Shown: positions 14,606 through 28,998, counted from the stretch's first letter. The stretch is 64,000 nucleotides of DNA from Dickeya poaceiphila (GCF_007858975.2 NZ_CP042220.2:1-64000), one strand, 5' to 3'. Notes: generated from the sequence alone by a model not told the origin. Numbers and translations are program-made.

Positions 14606-14805
14606 CACGATGCCTTTAGACCTGATTGTTCCGGTTTATTCCGGGTTCCCCGAGCCTTGTAGAGAGTGGGGGATTATTATGTTTTGGCCTGCATTCACCA
14701 GTAGAACACAGGCCGAAACCGTCTTATTTCAAGACGCATTCCCCCCTCGAATCGGTACGCCTTCATGCAACTGCGCTAAAAACCGAATCCGAGGGAGTAA
14801 GACTA

Positions 14806-16176
14806 TTATTTTTTCTTCACTGGGCGCTTCCAGCCACTGATATGGGTTTGCTTAACACGGCTGATAACCAGCTCGTTTTCACCCACATCGCGGGTTACCG
14901 TGGTGCCAGCACCAATAGTGGCGCCATCAGCTACCTTAACCGGCGCTATCAACTGGCTATCCGAACCGACAAACACATCGTTACCGATCACCGTCTGGTG
15001 CTTGTTGGCGCCATCGTAGTTACAGGTAATCACACCTGCACCGATGTTCACATCAGAGCCGATTTCCGCATCACCGAGGTAAGTCAGATGACCAGCCTTC
15101 GAACCTTTACCGAGACGCGCTTTTTTCAATTCAACGAAATTGCCGACATGCGCCTCTTCTTCCAGCACCGCGCCGGGGCGTAGTCGGGCAAACGGCCCAA
15201 CGGTGCAACGCGCTTGCAACACCGCATTTTCCACCACGGTGTAAGGGCTGAGTTCACAGTCATCGCCGATCTCACTATTTTTGATTACACAACCCGCGCC
15301 GATTTTCACCCGATTACCCAACGTCACCCGACCTTCCAGAATGACATTGGCATCGATAGTCACATCACGCCCGTGTACCAGTTTGCCACGCAGATCAAAA
15401 CGGGCTGGGTCCAGCAGCATGACCCCCGCCAGCAGCAATTGTTCGGCCTGCTCGCGCTGGTAAGTCCGCTCCAGCGTCGCCAGTTGCAGACGGTTATTGA
15501 TGCCTTCCACTTCACTCAAACGCGACGGCTGCGCCGCCACCACACGGTGACCTTCCTGTGACGCCATGGCGATGATATCGGTAAGATAATATTCGCCCTG
15601 TGCATTGTGATTATTGAGCTGGCTTAACCAGCGCTTCAAATCACAGCCACCCGCCACCAGAATGCCGGTGTTGATTTCCGTAATGGCGCGCTGCTGCTCA
15701 GTGGCGTCTTTATGTTCCACTATCCCCACCACCTCACCGTTCTCGCGCACAATGCGACCATAACCCGTCGGGTCGGCCAGATTGACAGTCAGCAGACTAA
15801 TCCCACCCTGAGGTTTAGCTGCAACCAGACGCTGCAACGTTTCAGGTGAGATTAACGGCACATCGCCGTACAGAATCAGGATATCTTCGTTATCGTCAAA
15901 GCCATCAGCTGCTTGTTGCACCGCATGACCGGTTCCCAGTTGCTCGGCTTGCAATACCCAATTTAGCGACGTTTCCGTCAGCGTTTCCCTAATCAGAGCT
16001 GCGCCGTGTCCATAAACCAGATGAATACGCCGGGCACCAACATCCATCGCGGCATCAATCACATGCTGAACAATAGGTTTACCCGCCAGAGGGTGAAGCA
16101 CTTTGGGAAGATCGGAATACATGCGGGTTCCCTTGCCGGCGGCGAGGATAACCACACTCATTGCACTGTTTGACAT
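14806..16176 (-). CDS. glmU: Bifunctional UDP-N-acetylglucosamine pyrophosphorylase / glucosamine-1-phosphate N-acetyltransferase
   Basis: GlmU acetylates glucosamine-1-phosphate and then couples it to UTP, giving UDP-GlcNAc for peptidoglycan and LPS. The N-terminal nucleotidyltransferase domain has [15 protein letters not shown]. The C-terminal half has hexapeptide repeats of a left-handed beta-helix. I prefer the Met at 16176 ([11 protein letters not shown], 456 aa, the E. coli length); a Met two codons upstream is also possible. In E. coli glmU follows atpC directly, but here pelX lies between and points away. glmU-glmS form a leftward pair with a 236-base gap. Confidence 0.96.
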   Translation of the reverse strand: MSNSAMSVVILAAGKGTRMYSDLPKVLHPLAGKPIVQHVIDAAMDVGARRIHLVYGHGAALIRETLTETSLNWVLQAEQLGTGHAVQQAADGFDDNEDILILYGDVPLISPETLQRLVAAKPQGGISLLTVNLADPTGYGRIVRENGEVVGIVEHKDATEQQRAITEINTGILVAGGCDLKRWLSQLNNHNAQGEYYLTDIIAMASQEGHRVVAAQPSRLSEVEGINNRLQLATLERTYQREQAEQLLLAGVMLLDPARFDLRGKLVHGRDVTIDANVILEGRVTLGNRVKIGAGCVIKNSEIGDDCELSPYTVVENAVLQARCTVGPFARLRPGAVLEEEAHVGNFVELKKARLGKGSKAGHLTYLGDAEIGSDVNIGAGVITCNYDGANKHQTVIGNDVFVGSDSQLIAPVKVADGATIGAGTTVTRDVGENELVISRVKQTHISGWKRPVKKK

Positions 16177-16182
16177 AGGCAT

Positions 16183-16570
16183 CCTGACTAAAAACTGAAT
16201 GGTGTCCCATTGAAAAATGGACGGACGAAAGTAAACCTGTTATCGCGCCGGATTACTACATATTTTTCAGCGAAAAATACGTCTCAGAACCGATTCAAGC
16301 CTGTAAAAACGTATTAATCAGAGTTTACCCAACCCGACAGAATTTAGGTAATACGAAACACACTCGCTGCCAGTTTTTCCAGGCGATGAGCACAGACAAA
16401 ACCGGCAAAAAACACAATCCATTTTTCAATAAAAAAATGATTTATATAACAAAAAATCAATACTTCATCAGCTTGATTTTTACCGCTCAGTTTGTGAACC
16501 CAACAAAAGAAACGGTGTTTCATTTTTTGCCATAATGTGGCATTCAAAAACCAATAATGATGGGGAAAGC
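16183..16570. other. glmU-pelX divergent intergenic region
   Basis: This 388-base, AT-rich stretch separates two divergent genes. It holds the KdgR box and putative pelX -10 at its right end. A small inverted repeat, CCATT-GAAA-AATGG (16207-16220), lies just upstream of glmU. I found no additional convincing gene; the short ORF at 16344-16547 has no family resemblance. Confidence 0.6.
16506..16524. promoter_or_regulatory. KdgR operator upstream of pelX
   Basis: AAAGAAACGGTGTTTCATT matches the published KdgR-box consensus AATRAAAYRNYRTTTYATT at all but one position. It lies 47-65 bases before the pelX ATG, next to a plausible -10 (CATAAT, 16531-16536). KdgR represses pectinolysis genes until 2-keto-3-deoxygluconate accumulates. 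Confidence 0.85.
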
Positions 16571-18775
16571 ATGAAATACGCTGCTTCAGGGTTGTTCTCT
16601 GTCGCCCTTAATTCGTTTTTACTTCTGGGTTTCAACACTGCGTTTGCCGCTACTCAGGACACAGCACCAGTCTGGCGTAGCATCGCGTTTGGTCAATCTA
16701 CCGATGTGAATTTCGCAACCAACGTGTTAGCGGAAAAAGTGGGGGTCAACAACGTCACTATCAACAACAAGAAACTGACAGTGGATGATAAAGCCGACCT
16801 TTCCGCACCGATTACCCTCGAAAGCCGGGGAGGAAAAATCGCTAATACCCATGATGGGTTGACCTTCTTCTACACCCAATTGCCTGCTGATGTGAATTTC
16901 ACTCTGCAATCCGATGTGACAGTCGAACAGTTCGGCCCGGAAAGCGACGCCAGACCCAATGCCCAGGAAGGTGCGGGCCTGCTGGTACGCGATATTCTTG
17001 GCGTACCGCGCCAGGAACCGTTGAAAGAAGGGTACGAAGAGTTTCCGGCAGCGTCAAACATGGTGATGAACGCTATCATGACGCAGGATAAAAAATCTAA
17101 AACCGACGTGAAGATGCAGCTCATCAGCCGCGAAGGTGTAACACAACCCTGGGGTAACACCAACGCGGAAATCACCCGCGCCAGCTATCAGGAAAATATC
17201 AATCTGGAACAGACGCCAACATTTCGCCTGAAACTGGAGCGCACCAACGATGGTTTCATCACTTCTTATGCGCCCAAGGGCAGCGACCAGTGGGTCAGCA
17301 AAACTGTCAAAGGGGCGGATCTCGTTACCCAACAAGATAAAAACCACTACTATGTGGGATTCTTCGCTTCCCGTAATGCCAGGATAACCATCCGTAACGC
17401 CAGTTTGATCACCAGCCCAGCCAACACGAAACAGTCTGCACCGTTCAAAGCGGAAACGAATGTACCACTGCTACAGGTAGCATCGTCTTCGCTTTCCACC
17501 AGTGATAGTTACCCGGTACAAGCGCGGGTCAATTACAACGGCACGATTGAAGTGTTCCAGGACGGCAAATCTCTTGGTAAACCGCAACAGCTTCGCGCCG
17601 GAGATTATTTTTCCCTTACTACCAGACTCACACGGTCTACATCAGATTTCAAACTGGTCTACACTCCAGTCGAAGGTGAAGACACTACAGCGAAAACAAC
17701 CTCGTTCAGCGTAGAAAAAATTACGCTGGCCGACGTCAAAAACCTGTATGTATCCCCGGAAGGTAAAGCCAGCAACGATGGCAGCAAAAACGCACCGCTG
17801 GATATTAAAACCGCCCTCAATGCGCTACCAGCCGGTGGCACCTTGTGGCTGATGGATGGCGATTACAGCACCACGGTTATTCCCGTCAGCGCCAGCGGCA
17901 ATGCCAGAGGCATGAAAACGCTGACCCCAGTCGGCAAAAAGGCGGTCTTCCATGGATTGCAACTCAACGCCAGCTACTGGAAAGTCAAAGGGATTGAAAT
18001 AACAGGAAAAAGCTTCCGCATTGAAGGCAGCCACAACCAGATTGAGCGCATACTGGCACACCACTGCGATAATACCGGTATTCAGGTTTCGTCCAGCGAT
18101 AACGTGGGCCGCCCGTTGTGGGCCAGCTATAACCTGATTTTGAACTCGGAATCACACAGCAATCAGGACCCCAGCAAAAAAGATGCAGATGGTTTTGCGG
18201 TGAAAATGCGGGTTGGCGAAGGTAACGTGATTCGCGGCGCGTTCTCCCACGACAACGTTGATGACGGCTTCGACCTGTTCAACAAAATTGAAGACGGCCC
18301 TAACGGGGTTGTGGTGATCGAGAACTCCATTTCGCTCAACAACACCAGCAATGGCTTCAAGCTGGGTGGTGAAGGCCAACCTGTCGCGCACCAGGTGAAA
18401 AATAGCATTGCTATCGACAACCATATGGACGGGTTCACCGACAACTTCAACCCCGGCGCACTGCAGGTCACCAACAATATCGCGCTGGATAACGTTCGCT
18501 TTAACTTTATCTTCCGGCCAAGTCCTTACTATGGGGCTGAAAAAAAAGGTGTTTTCAAAAATAACATCTCACTGCGCACCCGCCCTGGCAAATATGATGA
18601 CGCCGTCGTCGGCAGGGTAGATGCCAGCAACTATTTCATCAAAAATAACCATTCGCTCAACAGCGAAGGAAAAGAGATCACGACGGCGAATTATAAATCC
18701 GTCGCGATACCGGCGGTATTCAGCCGAGATGAAAAAGGCAATCTGCAACTGGGTGATTTTTTGAAGAAGAAATAA
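16571..18775 (+). CDS. pelX: Exopolygalacturonate lyase, polysaccharide lyase family 9 (PelX)
   Basis: PelX cleaves oligogalacturonates exolytically by beta-elimination during pectin breakdown. The characterised E. chrysanthemi enzyme is periplasmic. The start at 16571 gives 734 residues, with a signal peptide of about 26 residues ending TAFA. The second half carries PL9 features: DADGF (Asp538/Asp540) and NVDDGFDLF (Asp564, Asp565, Asp568) as likely calcium ligands, and Lys597 in NGFKLGGEG as likely catalytic base, by analogy with PelL/Pel9A. The N-terminal part is specific to PelX-type enzymes. A KdgR box precedes it. It interrupts the usual atpC-glmU neighbourhood, pointing to lineage-specific acquisition. 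Confidence 0.92.
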   Translation: MKYAASGLFSVALNSFLLLGFNTAFAATQDTAPVWRSIAFGQSTDVNFATNVLAEKVGVNNVTINNKKLTVDDKADLSAPITLESRGGKIANTHDGLTFFYTQLPADVNFTLQSDVTVEQFGPESDARPNAQEGAGLLVRDILGVPRQEPLKEGYEEFPAASNMVMNAIMTQDKKSKTDVKMQLISREGVTQPWGNTNAEITRASYQENINLEQTPTFRLKLERTNDGFITSYAPKGSDQWVSKTVKGADLVTQQDKNHYYVGFFASRNARITIRNASLITSPANTKQSAPFKAETNVPLLQVASSSLSTSDSYPVQARVNYNGTIEVFQDGKSLGKPQQLRAGDYFSLTTRLTRSTSDFKLVYTPVEGEDTTAKTTSFSVEKITLADVKNLYVSPEGKASNDGSKNAPLDIKTALNALPAGGTLWLMDGDYSTTVIPVSASGNARGMKTLTPVGKKAVFHGLQLNASYWKVKGIEITGKSFRIEGSHNQIERILAHHCDNTGIQVSSSDNVGRPLWASYNLILNSESHSNQDPSKKDADGFAVKMRVGEGNVIRGAFSHDNVDDGFDLFNKIEDGPNGVVVIENSISLNNTSNGFKLGGEGQPVAHQVKNSIAIDNHMDGFTDNFNPGALQVTNNIALDNVRFNFIFRPSPYYGAEKKGVFKNNISLRTRPGKYDDAVVGRVDASNYFIKNNHSLNSEGKEITTANYKSVAIPAVFSRDEKGNLQLGDFLKKK

Positions 18776-18797
18776 ACCGGTGCCTACAAACACCGGT
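18776..18797 (+). other. Hairpin directly after the pelX stop
   Basis: ACCGGTG (18776-18782) pairs with CACCGGT (18791-18797). No T run follows; it may protect the mRNA 3' end upstream of the terminator at 18815. Confidence 0.45.
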
Positions 18798-18814
18798 CTG
18801 ATACATTGTCAGGC

Positions 18815-18848
18815 ATAAAAAAAGCCAGCTAAATCAGCTGGCTTTTTT
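18815..18848. terminator. Bidirectional terminator between pelX and atpC
   Basis: Perfect stem AGCCAGCT-AAATC-AGCTGGCT with an A run on the left and a T run on the right. It can terminate pelX rightward and the atp operon leftward. Confidence 0.93.
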
Positions 18849-18878
18849 ACATCTGCATGATGGTTACATCTGCATCTG

Positions 18879-19301
18879 TTACATCGCTTTTTTGGTCAGC
18901 TCAATGACGCGCAGTTTGGCGATGGCTTTCGCCAAATCGGCAGACGCCTGAGCATAATCCACATCACCGTGTGAATTGCGAATATGCTCTTCCGCCTTGC
19001 GCTTCGCTTCCATCGCACGCGCTTCATCAAGATCCTGCCCACGAATGGCGGTATCGGACAGCACGGTCACCATGTTCGGCTGTACCTCAAGGATACCACC
19101 GGACAGGTAGATATACTCTTCTTCGCCGTGCTGTTTAACAATGCGCACCATACCAGGCTTAATGGCCGTGAGCAGGGGGGCGTGGCCAGGATAGATTCCC
19201 AGTTCGCCTTCGCTACCGGTCACCTGGATTTTCTGCACCAGACCGGAAAACATTGCCTGTTCCGCACTAACGACATCCAGATGGTAAGTCATAGCAGCCA
19301 T
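18879..19301 (-). CDS. atpC: F1 ATP synthase epsilon subunit
   Basis: Epsilon is part of the central stalk and inhibits ATP hydrolysis. The 140-residue product has the beta-sandwich N-domain ([27 protein letters not shown]) and the two-helix C-domain ending [11 protein letters not shown], almost identical to E. coli. It is last in the leftward atpIBEFHAGDC operon, 20 bases after atpD, with a strong terminator beyond. Confidence 0.97.
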   Translation of the reverse strand: MAAMTYHLDVVSAEQAMFSGLVQKIQVTGSEGELGIYPGHAPLLTAIKPGMVRIVKQHGEEEYIYLSGGILEVQPNMVTVLSDTAIRGQDLDEARAMEAKRKAEEHIRNSHGDVDYAQASADLAKAIAKLRVIELTKKAM

Positions 19302-19321
19302 ATCACCCTCCTATCAAGGCG

Positions 19322-20752
<1,431 letters not shown>

Positions 20753-21616
20753 TTAAACCGCGGAGGCTCCCGATACGATTTCGGTGAGTTCCTGAGTGAT
20801 GCTTGCCTGACGAGCCTTGTTGTAAACCAACTGCAGCTCTTTGATCAGGTTGCCGCCGTTATCTGTTGCGGCCTTCATCGCTACCATTCGCGCGGCCTGT
20901 TCACTGGCCAGGTTTTCTACGACGCCCTGATAAACCTGAGACTCCACATAGCGGCGCAACAGGGTATCCAGTAGCGACTTAGGATCGGGTTCATACAGGT
21001 AATCCCAGGATTTCTTCGTCAGCTCGCCTTCTTCTGCCGGTGGCAATGGCAGCAGCTGAACAACTTGTGGAACCTGAGACATGGTATTGATGAACTTGTT
21101 GCTCACCACGTACAGTTTGTCCAAACGACCTTCGTCGTAGGCCTGCAGCATAACTTTCACCGGCCCGATCAGTTCGGACAACGAGGGGTTATCCCCCATA
21201 CCGGTAACCTGAGCAACAATGTTTGCGCCTACTGAACCAAAGAAAGAAACGCCTTTGGAACCAATCATCGCCAGATCAATCTCGGCGCCTTTTTCATTCC
21301 AGGCTTTCATATCGCCCAGCAGCTTCTTGAACAGGTTGATGTTCAAACCACCGCACAGGCCACGATCAGTAGACACCACCAGATACCCGACGCGCTTAAC
21401 GTCACGCTCTTCCAGGTACGGGTGCTTATATTCCAGATTCCCTAACGCAAGGTGACCAATCACTTTGCGTATGGTTTCCGCATAAGGACGGCTGGCCGCC
21501 ATACGATCCTGCGATTTACGCATTTTGGAAGCGGCGACCATTTCCATCGCTTTGGTGATCTTCTGCGTGTTCTGGACGCTTCCGATCTTACTACGTATCT
21601 CTTTTGCGCCGGCCAT
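20753..21616 (-). CDS. atpG: F1 ATP synthase gamma subunit
   Basis: Gamma is the rotor shaft turning inside alpha3-beta3. It is 287 residues (E. coli 287), with the conserved N-terminal helix [20 protein letters not shown], the central [12 protein letters not shown] segment, and a C-terminal helix ([17 protein letters not shown]). It lies 53 bases after atpA. Confidence 0.97.
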   Translation of the reverse strand: MAGAKEIRSKIGSVQNTQKITKAMEMVAASKMRKSQDRMAASRPYAETIRKVIGHLALGNLEYKHPYLEERDVKRVGYLVVSTDRGLCGGLNINLFKKLLGDMKAWNEKGAEIDLAMIGSKGVSFFGSVGANIVAQVTGMGDNPSLSELIGPVKVMLQAYDEGRLDKLYVVSNKFINTMSQVPQVVQLLPLPPAEEGELTKKSWDYLYEPDPKSLLDTLLRRYVESQVYQGVVENLASEQAARMVAMKAATDNGGNLIKELQLVYNKARQASITQELTEIVSGASAV

Positions 21617-21669
21617 CTTAGCTTCTCCTCAATGCCTAGCAGCCTGCCGTTAAGGCAGGCCACGGGGCG

Positions 21670-23211
21670 TTACCAGGACTGGGTTGCCTTAAAGGTATCG
21701 AGGATGCCTTTGAATTTACCCTCGATCTCATCGTTATAAGCACCAGTCTGGTCGATCTGCTGCAGAAGCTCGCCGTGCTCACGGCTGGCGTAAGCCAGCA
21801 GTGCGGCTTCGAAGCTGCCGACTTTCGCCAGTTCAACGTCTTCCAGATAACCGCGTTCTGCCGCGAACAGCACCAGAGACTGCTGCGCAACAGACATCGG
21901 CGCATACTGTTTCTGTTTCAGCAACTCGGTCACTTTCTGACCATGGCTCAGCTGTTTACGGGTTGCATCGTCCAGATCAGAAGCAAACTGGGAGAACGCT
22001 GCCAGCTCGCGGTACTGTGCCAGCGCGGTACGAATACCACCGGACAGTTTCTTCATGATCTTGGTCTGTGCAGCACCACCCACACGAGATACGGAAATCC
22101 CTGGGTTAACCGCCGGACGAATACCAGAGTTGAACAGGTTGGATTCCAGGAAGATCTGACCATCGGTAATCGAGATAACGTTGGTCGGAACGAACGCGGA
22201 TACGTCGCCAGCCTGCGTTTCGATGATCGGCAGAGCAGTCAAAGAACCGGTTTGTCCTTTCACTTCACCTTTAGTGAAGGCTTCCACGTACTCTGCGTTA
22301 ACACGCGCAGCACGCTCCAGCAAACGGGAGTGCAGGTAGAATACGTCGCCCGGATACGCTTCACGACCCGGCGGACGGCGCAGCAGCAGGGAAATCTGAC
22401 GATAAGCGACAGCCTGTTTGGACAGGTCATCATAAATAATCAGCGCATCTTCGCCGCGGTCACGGAAGTATTCGCCCATCGCACAACCGGCATACGGAGC
22501 CAGATATTGCAGTGCAGCAGACTCGGACGCTGTTGCCACCACCACGATAGTGTTGGCCAACGCACCGTGCTCTTCCAGTTTGCGCACCACGTTAGCAATG
22601 GTGGACGCTTTCTGGCCGATAGCGACATAAATACATTTGATGCCGGAATCGCGTTGATTGATGATGGCATCAATCGCCAGCGCAGTTTTACCGGTCTGAC
22701 GGTCGCCGATGATAAGCTCACGCTGACCACGACCGATGGGAATCATGGCGTCCACAGACTTGTAACCGGTCTGAACCGGCTGATCAACGGACTGACGGTC
22801 GATAACGCCAGGCGCAATGGTTTCTACCGCAGAGAAACCATCGTGTTCCAGCGGGCCTTTACCGTCAATCGGCGCACCCAGCGTGTTCACCACGCGGCCC
22901 AACAGGCCACGGCCAACCGGCACTTCCAGAATACGGCCAGTGCATTTTACTTTCATGCCTTCGGCCAGATCCGCGTACGGACCCATGACTACCGCACCAA
23001 CGGAGTCTCGCTCCAGGTTCAGTGCAATCGCGTAACGGTTGCCCGGCAGGGAAATCATCTCACCCTGCATCACATCAGCCAGACCGTGTACGCGAATGAT
23101 CCCGTCACTGACGGAAACAATCGTACCTTCGTTGTGAGCTTCACTCACAACATTGAACTGAGCAATCCGCTGCTTGATCAGTTCACTGATTTCGGTGGAA
23201 TTCAGTTGCAT
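21670..23211 (-). CDS. atpA: F1 ATP synthase alpha subunit
   Basis: Alpha alternates with beta in F1 and binds nucleotide at non-catalytic sites. The 513-residue product, the E. coli length, has P-loop GDRQTGKTA and [18 protein letters not shown]. The ATP synthase alpha/beta signature [10 protein letters not shown] carries the interface region preceding the catalytic Arg finger. The long opposite-strand ORF at 21775-23358 is its antisense shadow. Confidence 0.98.
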   Translation of the reverse strand: MQLNSTEISELIKQRIAQFNVVSEAHNEGTIVSVSDGIIRVHGLADVMQGEMISLPGNRYAIALNLERDSVGAVVMGPYADLAEGMKVKCTGRILEVPVGRGLLGRVVNTLGAPIDGKGPLEHDGFSAVETIAPGVIDRQSVDQPVQTGYKSVDAMIPIGRGQRELIIGDRQTGKTALAIDAIINQRDSGIKCIYVAIGQKASTIANVVRKLEEHGALANTIVVVATASESAALQYLAPYAGCAMGEYFRDRGEDALIIYDDLSKQAVAYRQISLLLRRPPGREAYPGDVFYLHSRLLERAARVNAEYVEAFTKGEVKGQTGSLTALPIIETQAGDVSAFVPTNVISITDGQIFLESNLFNSGIRPAVNPGISVSRVGGAAQTKIMKKLSGGIRTALAQYRELAAFSQFASDLDDATRKQLSHGQKVTELLKQKQYAPMSVAQQSLVLFAAERGYLEDVELAKVGSFEAALLAYASREHGELLQQIDQTGAYNDEIEGKFKGILDTFKATQSW

Positions 23212-23223
23212 GCTCCAGTCCCC

Positions 23224-23757
23224 TTAAGACTGCAAGACGTCTGCCAGACGTTCCAGACGACCACGAATACTGCCGTCTATCACCATATCGCCCGCGCGAA
23301 TCACCACGCCGGCCATAACAGACTTATCAATTTTGCAATTCAGCTTCACTTTACGTGACAGACGTTGTTCCATTGCAACAGTTATCCCGGATAACTGCTG
23401 CTCGCTCAACGTGGCGGCGGAAATCACCTCGACATCCACGGTCGATTCCAGCTCCGCACGCAATTGAACAAACTGTTCCAGTACTTCAGGCAGTACCGGC
23501 AAACGTCCGTTTTCAGCCATCACCCGGATCAGGTTCTGGCCCGCTTCATCCAGTTGATCACCACACACGGTAATGAACGTCTGCGCCATGGTCTGGGGAG
23601 CGATAGCCCCGGCCAGCATTCCGGCAATATGTTCATTACGCGCAACCTCGGCAGCGAACGCCAGCATCTGTTGCCAGCGATCAAGTGCCTGGTTTTCAAC
23701 GGCAAAGTCAAAAGCTGCTTTGGCGTAGGGGCGAGCTACCGTGACAAATTCAGACAT
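23224..23757 (-). CDS. atpH: F1 ATP synthase delta subunit
   Basis: Delta links the top of F1 to the peripheral b-stalk. The 177-residue product, the E. coli length, has an N-terminal helical domain ([12 protein letters not shown]) and the family C-terminal signature [20 protein letters not shown]. It lies 12 bases after atpA's start side, within the operon. Confidence 0.96.
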   Translation of the reverse strand: MSEFVTVARPYAKAAFDFAVENQALDRWQQMLAFAAEVARNEHIAGMLAGAIAPQTMAQTFITVCGDQLDEAGQNLIRVMAENGRLPVLPEVLEQFVQLRAELESTVDVEVISAATLSEQQLSGITVAMEQRLSRKVKLNCKIDKSVMAGVVIRAGDMVIDGSIRGRLERLADVLQS

Positions 23758-23771
23758 CAGCCCCTCCCTCC

Positions 23772-24577
<806 letters not shown>

Positions 24578-24594
24578 TGTAGTGTTGTGAAAAA

Positions 24595-25792
<1,198 letters not shown>

Positions 25793-25881
25793 GATGATTC
25801 TCCGTACCTTTTCAGAGGTATGCTGAATGACCGTATAAAACTGCCTTTGCAGTACCGAGTCAAGCAGCGAAAAACGAGCAA

Positions 25882-25909
25882 ATTATACGGGTCATCCATG
25901 CGAATTCAA
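25882..25909 (-). promoter_or_regulatory. Probable atp operon promoter
   Basis: On the minus strand TTGAAT (25904-25909) and a perfect TATAAT (25882-25887) are separated by 16 bases, about 90 bases upstream of the atpI ATG. This is the only strong sigma-70-like pair seen in the region. Confidence 0.7.
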
Positions 25910-26022
25910 TCGATAAGTAGCAAAAAGGTGAACGATTATTTAAATTTATTTCCGAAGCCTTATTTTTACCAACTATCCTTAAAGTCCATTTTAGAGTTCT
26001 GGCGCATCTGGTGCAGGCAATG

Positions 26023-26038
26023 TGTGATATTTCTCACA
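26023..26038. promoter_or_regulatory. CRP-type palindrome upstream of the atp operon
   Basis: TGTGATATTTCTCACA has both CRP half-sites perfect (TGTGA-N6-TCACA). It lies about 120 bases upstream of the atp -35, farther than a typical class I site, and no gene starts close on its other side. Confidence 0.65.
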
Positions 26039-26411
26039 TAAAATTGAACTAATGCTTTTATACCTGATTTGATTTTTTTTTACCTTCAACCAAAAAAGGC
26101 ATTTATATTTTTTAATTTCAATAACTTAAAAATCAATATTCACAAAAAGACACCAATACAACCTCAAAACCATCTATTGACAAGCAGGATATTTTTTTCT
26201 CATGTTTTTAACACAAAATCGTTATCAAAACCCCTGTAGAATTATGAAAATATTTTGCGAAGAGCGTCTTTTTCCACCGAAACTGAAAGGTTATACAGCG
26301 AAGTTGTAAAAGTTAGGTGAACGAAAAATGTTACCAATGACATTATTTCACTTTGATCTATCAGTCGGAGGAGTTTACAACTATTCATGATTTTTTTGAT
26401 AAATGACAAAG

Positions 26412-27032
26412 TTAGTTGGGTTTAAGCACCACCAAATGACGTTCTCCTTCCAGTTCTGGAACCGACAGAGGAACGACTTTCTCGACCGTAACGCCGTGCG
26501 TCAGTAATCCCATTTCTTCATGCGGCACAATGCCTTTAAGGGCATAGAATCGCCCTTGCGGACGAGATGGCAAGTGATGGCACCAGTTCACCATATCTTG
26601 CAATGATGCAAAGGCTCGACTAATCACACCATCAAATGGCGGCTCAGCAGGAAAATCCTCCACCCGGCTCTGCACAGGTTCGATATTACCCAGATGCAGC
26701 TCATGCTGAACCTGACGCAGGAAACGCACCCGTTTTCCCAGACTATCCAGCAGAACAAAATGCGCATCAGGGCGAACTATTGCCAACGGTATGCCGGGCA
26801 AACCAGGACCGGTACCCACATCGATGAAACGGTTTCCGACCAGATGCGCCTCAACCACCAGACTGTCCATGATATGCCGGACCAGCATCTGTTCTGGCTC
26901 ACGCACTGATGTCAGGTTATAAGCTTTATTCCATTTGTGAAGTAAAGCGACATACTGAAGCAACTGGCTTTTCTGCTGATCGGTCAGCGTCATTCCAGCA
27001 CGCTGCAGCAGATTGTTGAATGTATTGAGCAC
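26412..27032 (-). CDS. rsmG: 16S rRNA (guanine(527)-N(7))-methyltransferase RsmG
   Basis: RsmG (GidB) methylates G527 of 16S rRNA; loss gives low-level streptomycin resistance in several bacteria. The 206-residue protein has the SAM-binding motif [14 protein letters not shown] and [10 protein letters not shown]. It lies 76 bases after mnmG on the same strand, the classic gidA-gidB pair next to oriC. Confidence 0.97.
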   Translation of the reverse strand: MLNTFNNLLQRAGMTLTDQQKSQLLQYVALLHKWNKAYNLTSVREPEQMLVRHIMDSLVVEAHLVGNRFIDVGTGPGLPGIPLAIVRPDAHFVLLDSLGKRVRFLRQVQHELHLGNIEPVQSRVEDFPAEPPFDGVISRAFASLQDMVNWCHHLPSRPQGRFYALKGIVPHEEMGLLTHGVTVEKVVPLSVPELEGERHLVVLKPN

Positions 27033-27060
27033 GAATGAATCCTGTCGTCAGTAAAGACAA

Positions 27061-27083
27061 CATGGCCGCAGAAAGCGGCCATG
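27061..27083 (-). other. Hairpin between mnmG and rsmG
   Basis: CATGGCCGC-AGAAA-GCGGCCATG forms a 9-bp stem in the 76-base gap. Without a strong T run it could be a partial terminator or mRNA-stability element that sets rsmG level relative to mnmG. Confidence 0.55.
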
Positions 27084-27108
27084 CGTCAACATAAGCGAGT
27101 GGTCTTTG

Positions 27109-28998
27109 TTAAGCGCTGCGGCGCAGCATACCTTGTTTTTTCAGCCAGACCAGCAGAATTGAGATGGCCGCCGGTGTGATGCCGGAAATACGAGAAGCCT
27201 GACCAATAGACCCCGGTTTGTGATCATTGAGTTTGGCGATCACCTCGTTCGACAGGCCGCTGACCTGCCGGTAATCCAGATCCGCCGGTAGTTGCGTGTT
27301 CTCGTTACGCAGTTGCTTTTCGATCTCATCCTGCTGACGAGCAATATAACCTTCGTATTTAACCTGGATTTCCACCTGCTCGGCAGCCTGTGCGTCACTC
27401 AAGGCTGGCGCGAACATCGGTAATCCGGTCAGTTGCGCATAATCCATTTCCGGGCGTCTTAACAGATCCTCACCATTGGCTTCACGCGATAGCGGCGATT
27501 TCAATAGGCTGTTAATCTGTTCAACACCTTCAGTGTGTGGATGAACCAGCACATCGCGCAAGCGTTGGCGCTCTTTCTCGATATTCTCCAGCTTCTCGTT
27601 AAAGCGCGCCCAGCGCTCATCATCAACCATGCCCAACGCACGACCAATTTCGGTCAAACGCAAGTCGGCATTATCCTCACGCAGCATCAGACGGTATTCG
27701 GCACGAGAAGTAAACATACGGTAAGGTTCTTTCGTCCCCAGCGTACAGAGATCATCCACCAGCACGCCGATGTAGGCTTGATCACGGCGTGGTGTCCAAC
27801 CTTCCTGCTCAAACGCCAGACGAGCGGCATTCAGCCCCGCCAACATCCCCTGTGCAGCAGCTTCTTCGTAACCGGTGGTACCGTTGATTTGGCCAGCAAA
27901 AAACAGATTCTGGATGAACTTACTTTCCAACGTCGGTTTCAAGTCGCGCGGATCGAAATAGTCATACTCGATGGCATAACCGGGGCGAACGATACGCGCG
28001 TTTTGCATACCGTCCATTGAACGAACGATTTGCCACTGCACGTCGAACGGCAGACTGGTGGAGATACCGTTCGGGTAGATTTCGTTGCTGGTCAGCCCTT
28101 CCGGTTCAAGGAAAATTTGGTGCGCATTGCGATCAGCAAACCGCATCACTTTGTCTTCGATAGAGGGGCAGTAACGTGGCCCAATCCCTTCGATAACACC
28201 GGCGTACATCGGGCTACGATCCAGATTGCTACGAATGACATCGTGAGTATGTTCATTGGTGTGAGTGATGTAACACGGCATCTGTGCCGGATGTTCGCTG
28301 GCCTTCCCCAGGAAGGAAAAGACCGGCATAGGGTCGTCGCCATGTTGTGGCGTCAGTACACTGAAATCGATGGTGCGGGCGTCAATGCGCGGTGGCGTAC
28401 CGGTTTTCAAACGCCCGACGCGGAGCGGCAGTTCGCGCAAACGGTGTGACAATGCTATCGAAGGCGGATCACCAGCTCGCCCACCACTGTAGTTATCCAG
28501 CCCAATATGGATCTTACCATCCAGGAAGGTACCAACCGTTAGCACCACCGCTTTAGCACGGAATTTAAGCCCCATTTGGGTAACGGCGCCGACCACACGA
28601 TCATTTTCTACAATCAGATCCTCTACTGCCTGTTGGAAGAGTGTCAGATTGGGTTGATTCTCCAATGCGGTGCGCACTGCCTGACGGTAAAGCACTCTAT
28701 CTGCCTGTGCTCGCGTGGCGCGTACCGCTGGACCCTTACTGGAGTTTAGTATCCTAAACTGAATGCCGCCGCTGTCGATGGCGCGCGCCATCAGACCACC
28801 CATCGCATCGATCTCTTTTACCAGATGACCTTTCCCAATACCGCCGATTGCTGGGTTACAGGACATCTGTCCCAGCGTATCAATGTTGTGCGTCAGTAAG
28901 AGGGTTTGACGTCCCATGCGAGCAGCTGCCATAGCGGCTTCAGTGCCTGCATGGCCGCCACCGATCACGATGACGTCAAAAGGATCCGGATAAAACAT
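27109..28998 (-). CDS. mnmG: tRNA uridine 5-carboxymethylaminomethyl modification enzyme MnmG
   Basis: MnmG (GidA) is the FAD-dependent partner of MnmE; together they modify U34 of several tRNAs. The 629-residue product has the FAD-binding motif [15 protein letters not shown] at about 11-25. The MnmG/TrmFO Cys signature ([20 protein letters not shown]) follows, then a C-terminal helical domain. Transcription runs away from oriC, which starts about 110 bases upstream, as in E. coli. Confidence 0.98.
   Translation of the reverse strand: MFYPDPFDVIVIGGGHAGTEAAMAAARMGRQTLLLTHNIDTLGQMSCNPAIGGIGKGHLVKEIDAMGGLMARAIDSGGIQFRILNSSKGPAVRATRAQADRVLYRQAVRTALENQPNLTLFQQAVEDLIVENDRVVGAVTQMGLKFRAKAVVLTVGTFLDGKIHIGLDNYSGGRAGDPPSIALSHRLRELPLRVGRLKTGTPPRIDARTIDFSVLTPQHGDDPMPVFSFLGKASEHPAQMPCYITHTNEHTHDVIRSNLDRSPMYAGVIEGIGPRYCPSIEDKVMRFADRNAHQIFLEPEGLTSNEIYPNGISTSLPFDVQWQIVRSMDGMQNARIVRPGYAIEYDYFDPRDLKPTLESKFIQNLFFAGQINGTTGYEEAAAQGMLAGLNAARLAFEQEGWTPRRDQAYIGVLVDDLCTLGTKEPYRMFTSRAEYRLMLREDNADLRLTEIGRALGMVDDERWARFNEKLENIEKERQRLRDVLVHPHTEGVEQINSLLKSPLSREANGEDLLRRPEMDYAQLTGLPMFAPALSDAQAAEQVEIQVKYEGYIARQQDEIEKQLRNENTQLPADLDYRQVSGLSNEVIAKLNDHKPGSIGQASRISGITPAAISILLVWLKKQGMLRRSA

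Larger units (their letters stand above)
25793..26411. other. AT-rich atpI-rsmG intergenic region
   Basis: About 620 bases without a recognisable protein gene. The left third holds the atp promoter, and a CRP palindrome lies at 26023-26038. From about 26040 to 26400 the sequence is strongly A+T-rich with many A and T runs, suggesting bent DNA or H-NS/IHF binding. The 73-residue ORF at 25820-26041 has atypical composition and no recognisable family. Confidence 0.7.

Noticed and set aside
21775..23358. A 527-codon rightward ORF
   Set aside because: It is exactly antisense to atpA and atpH, both certain, and has a low-complexity His/Arg/Gln-rich translation typical of a codon-bias shadow.
25820..26041. 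A 73-codon ORF in the atpI upstream region
   Set aside because: It crosses the likely atp promoter and CRP site, has no good ribosome site and has no recognisable family.
26174..26205. A rightward promoter (TTGACA) in the AT-rich atpI-rsmG gap
   Set aside because: No acceptable -10 lies at 16-18 bases and no transcript or gene follows; it is probably chance in AT-rich DNA.
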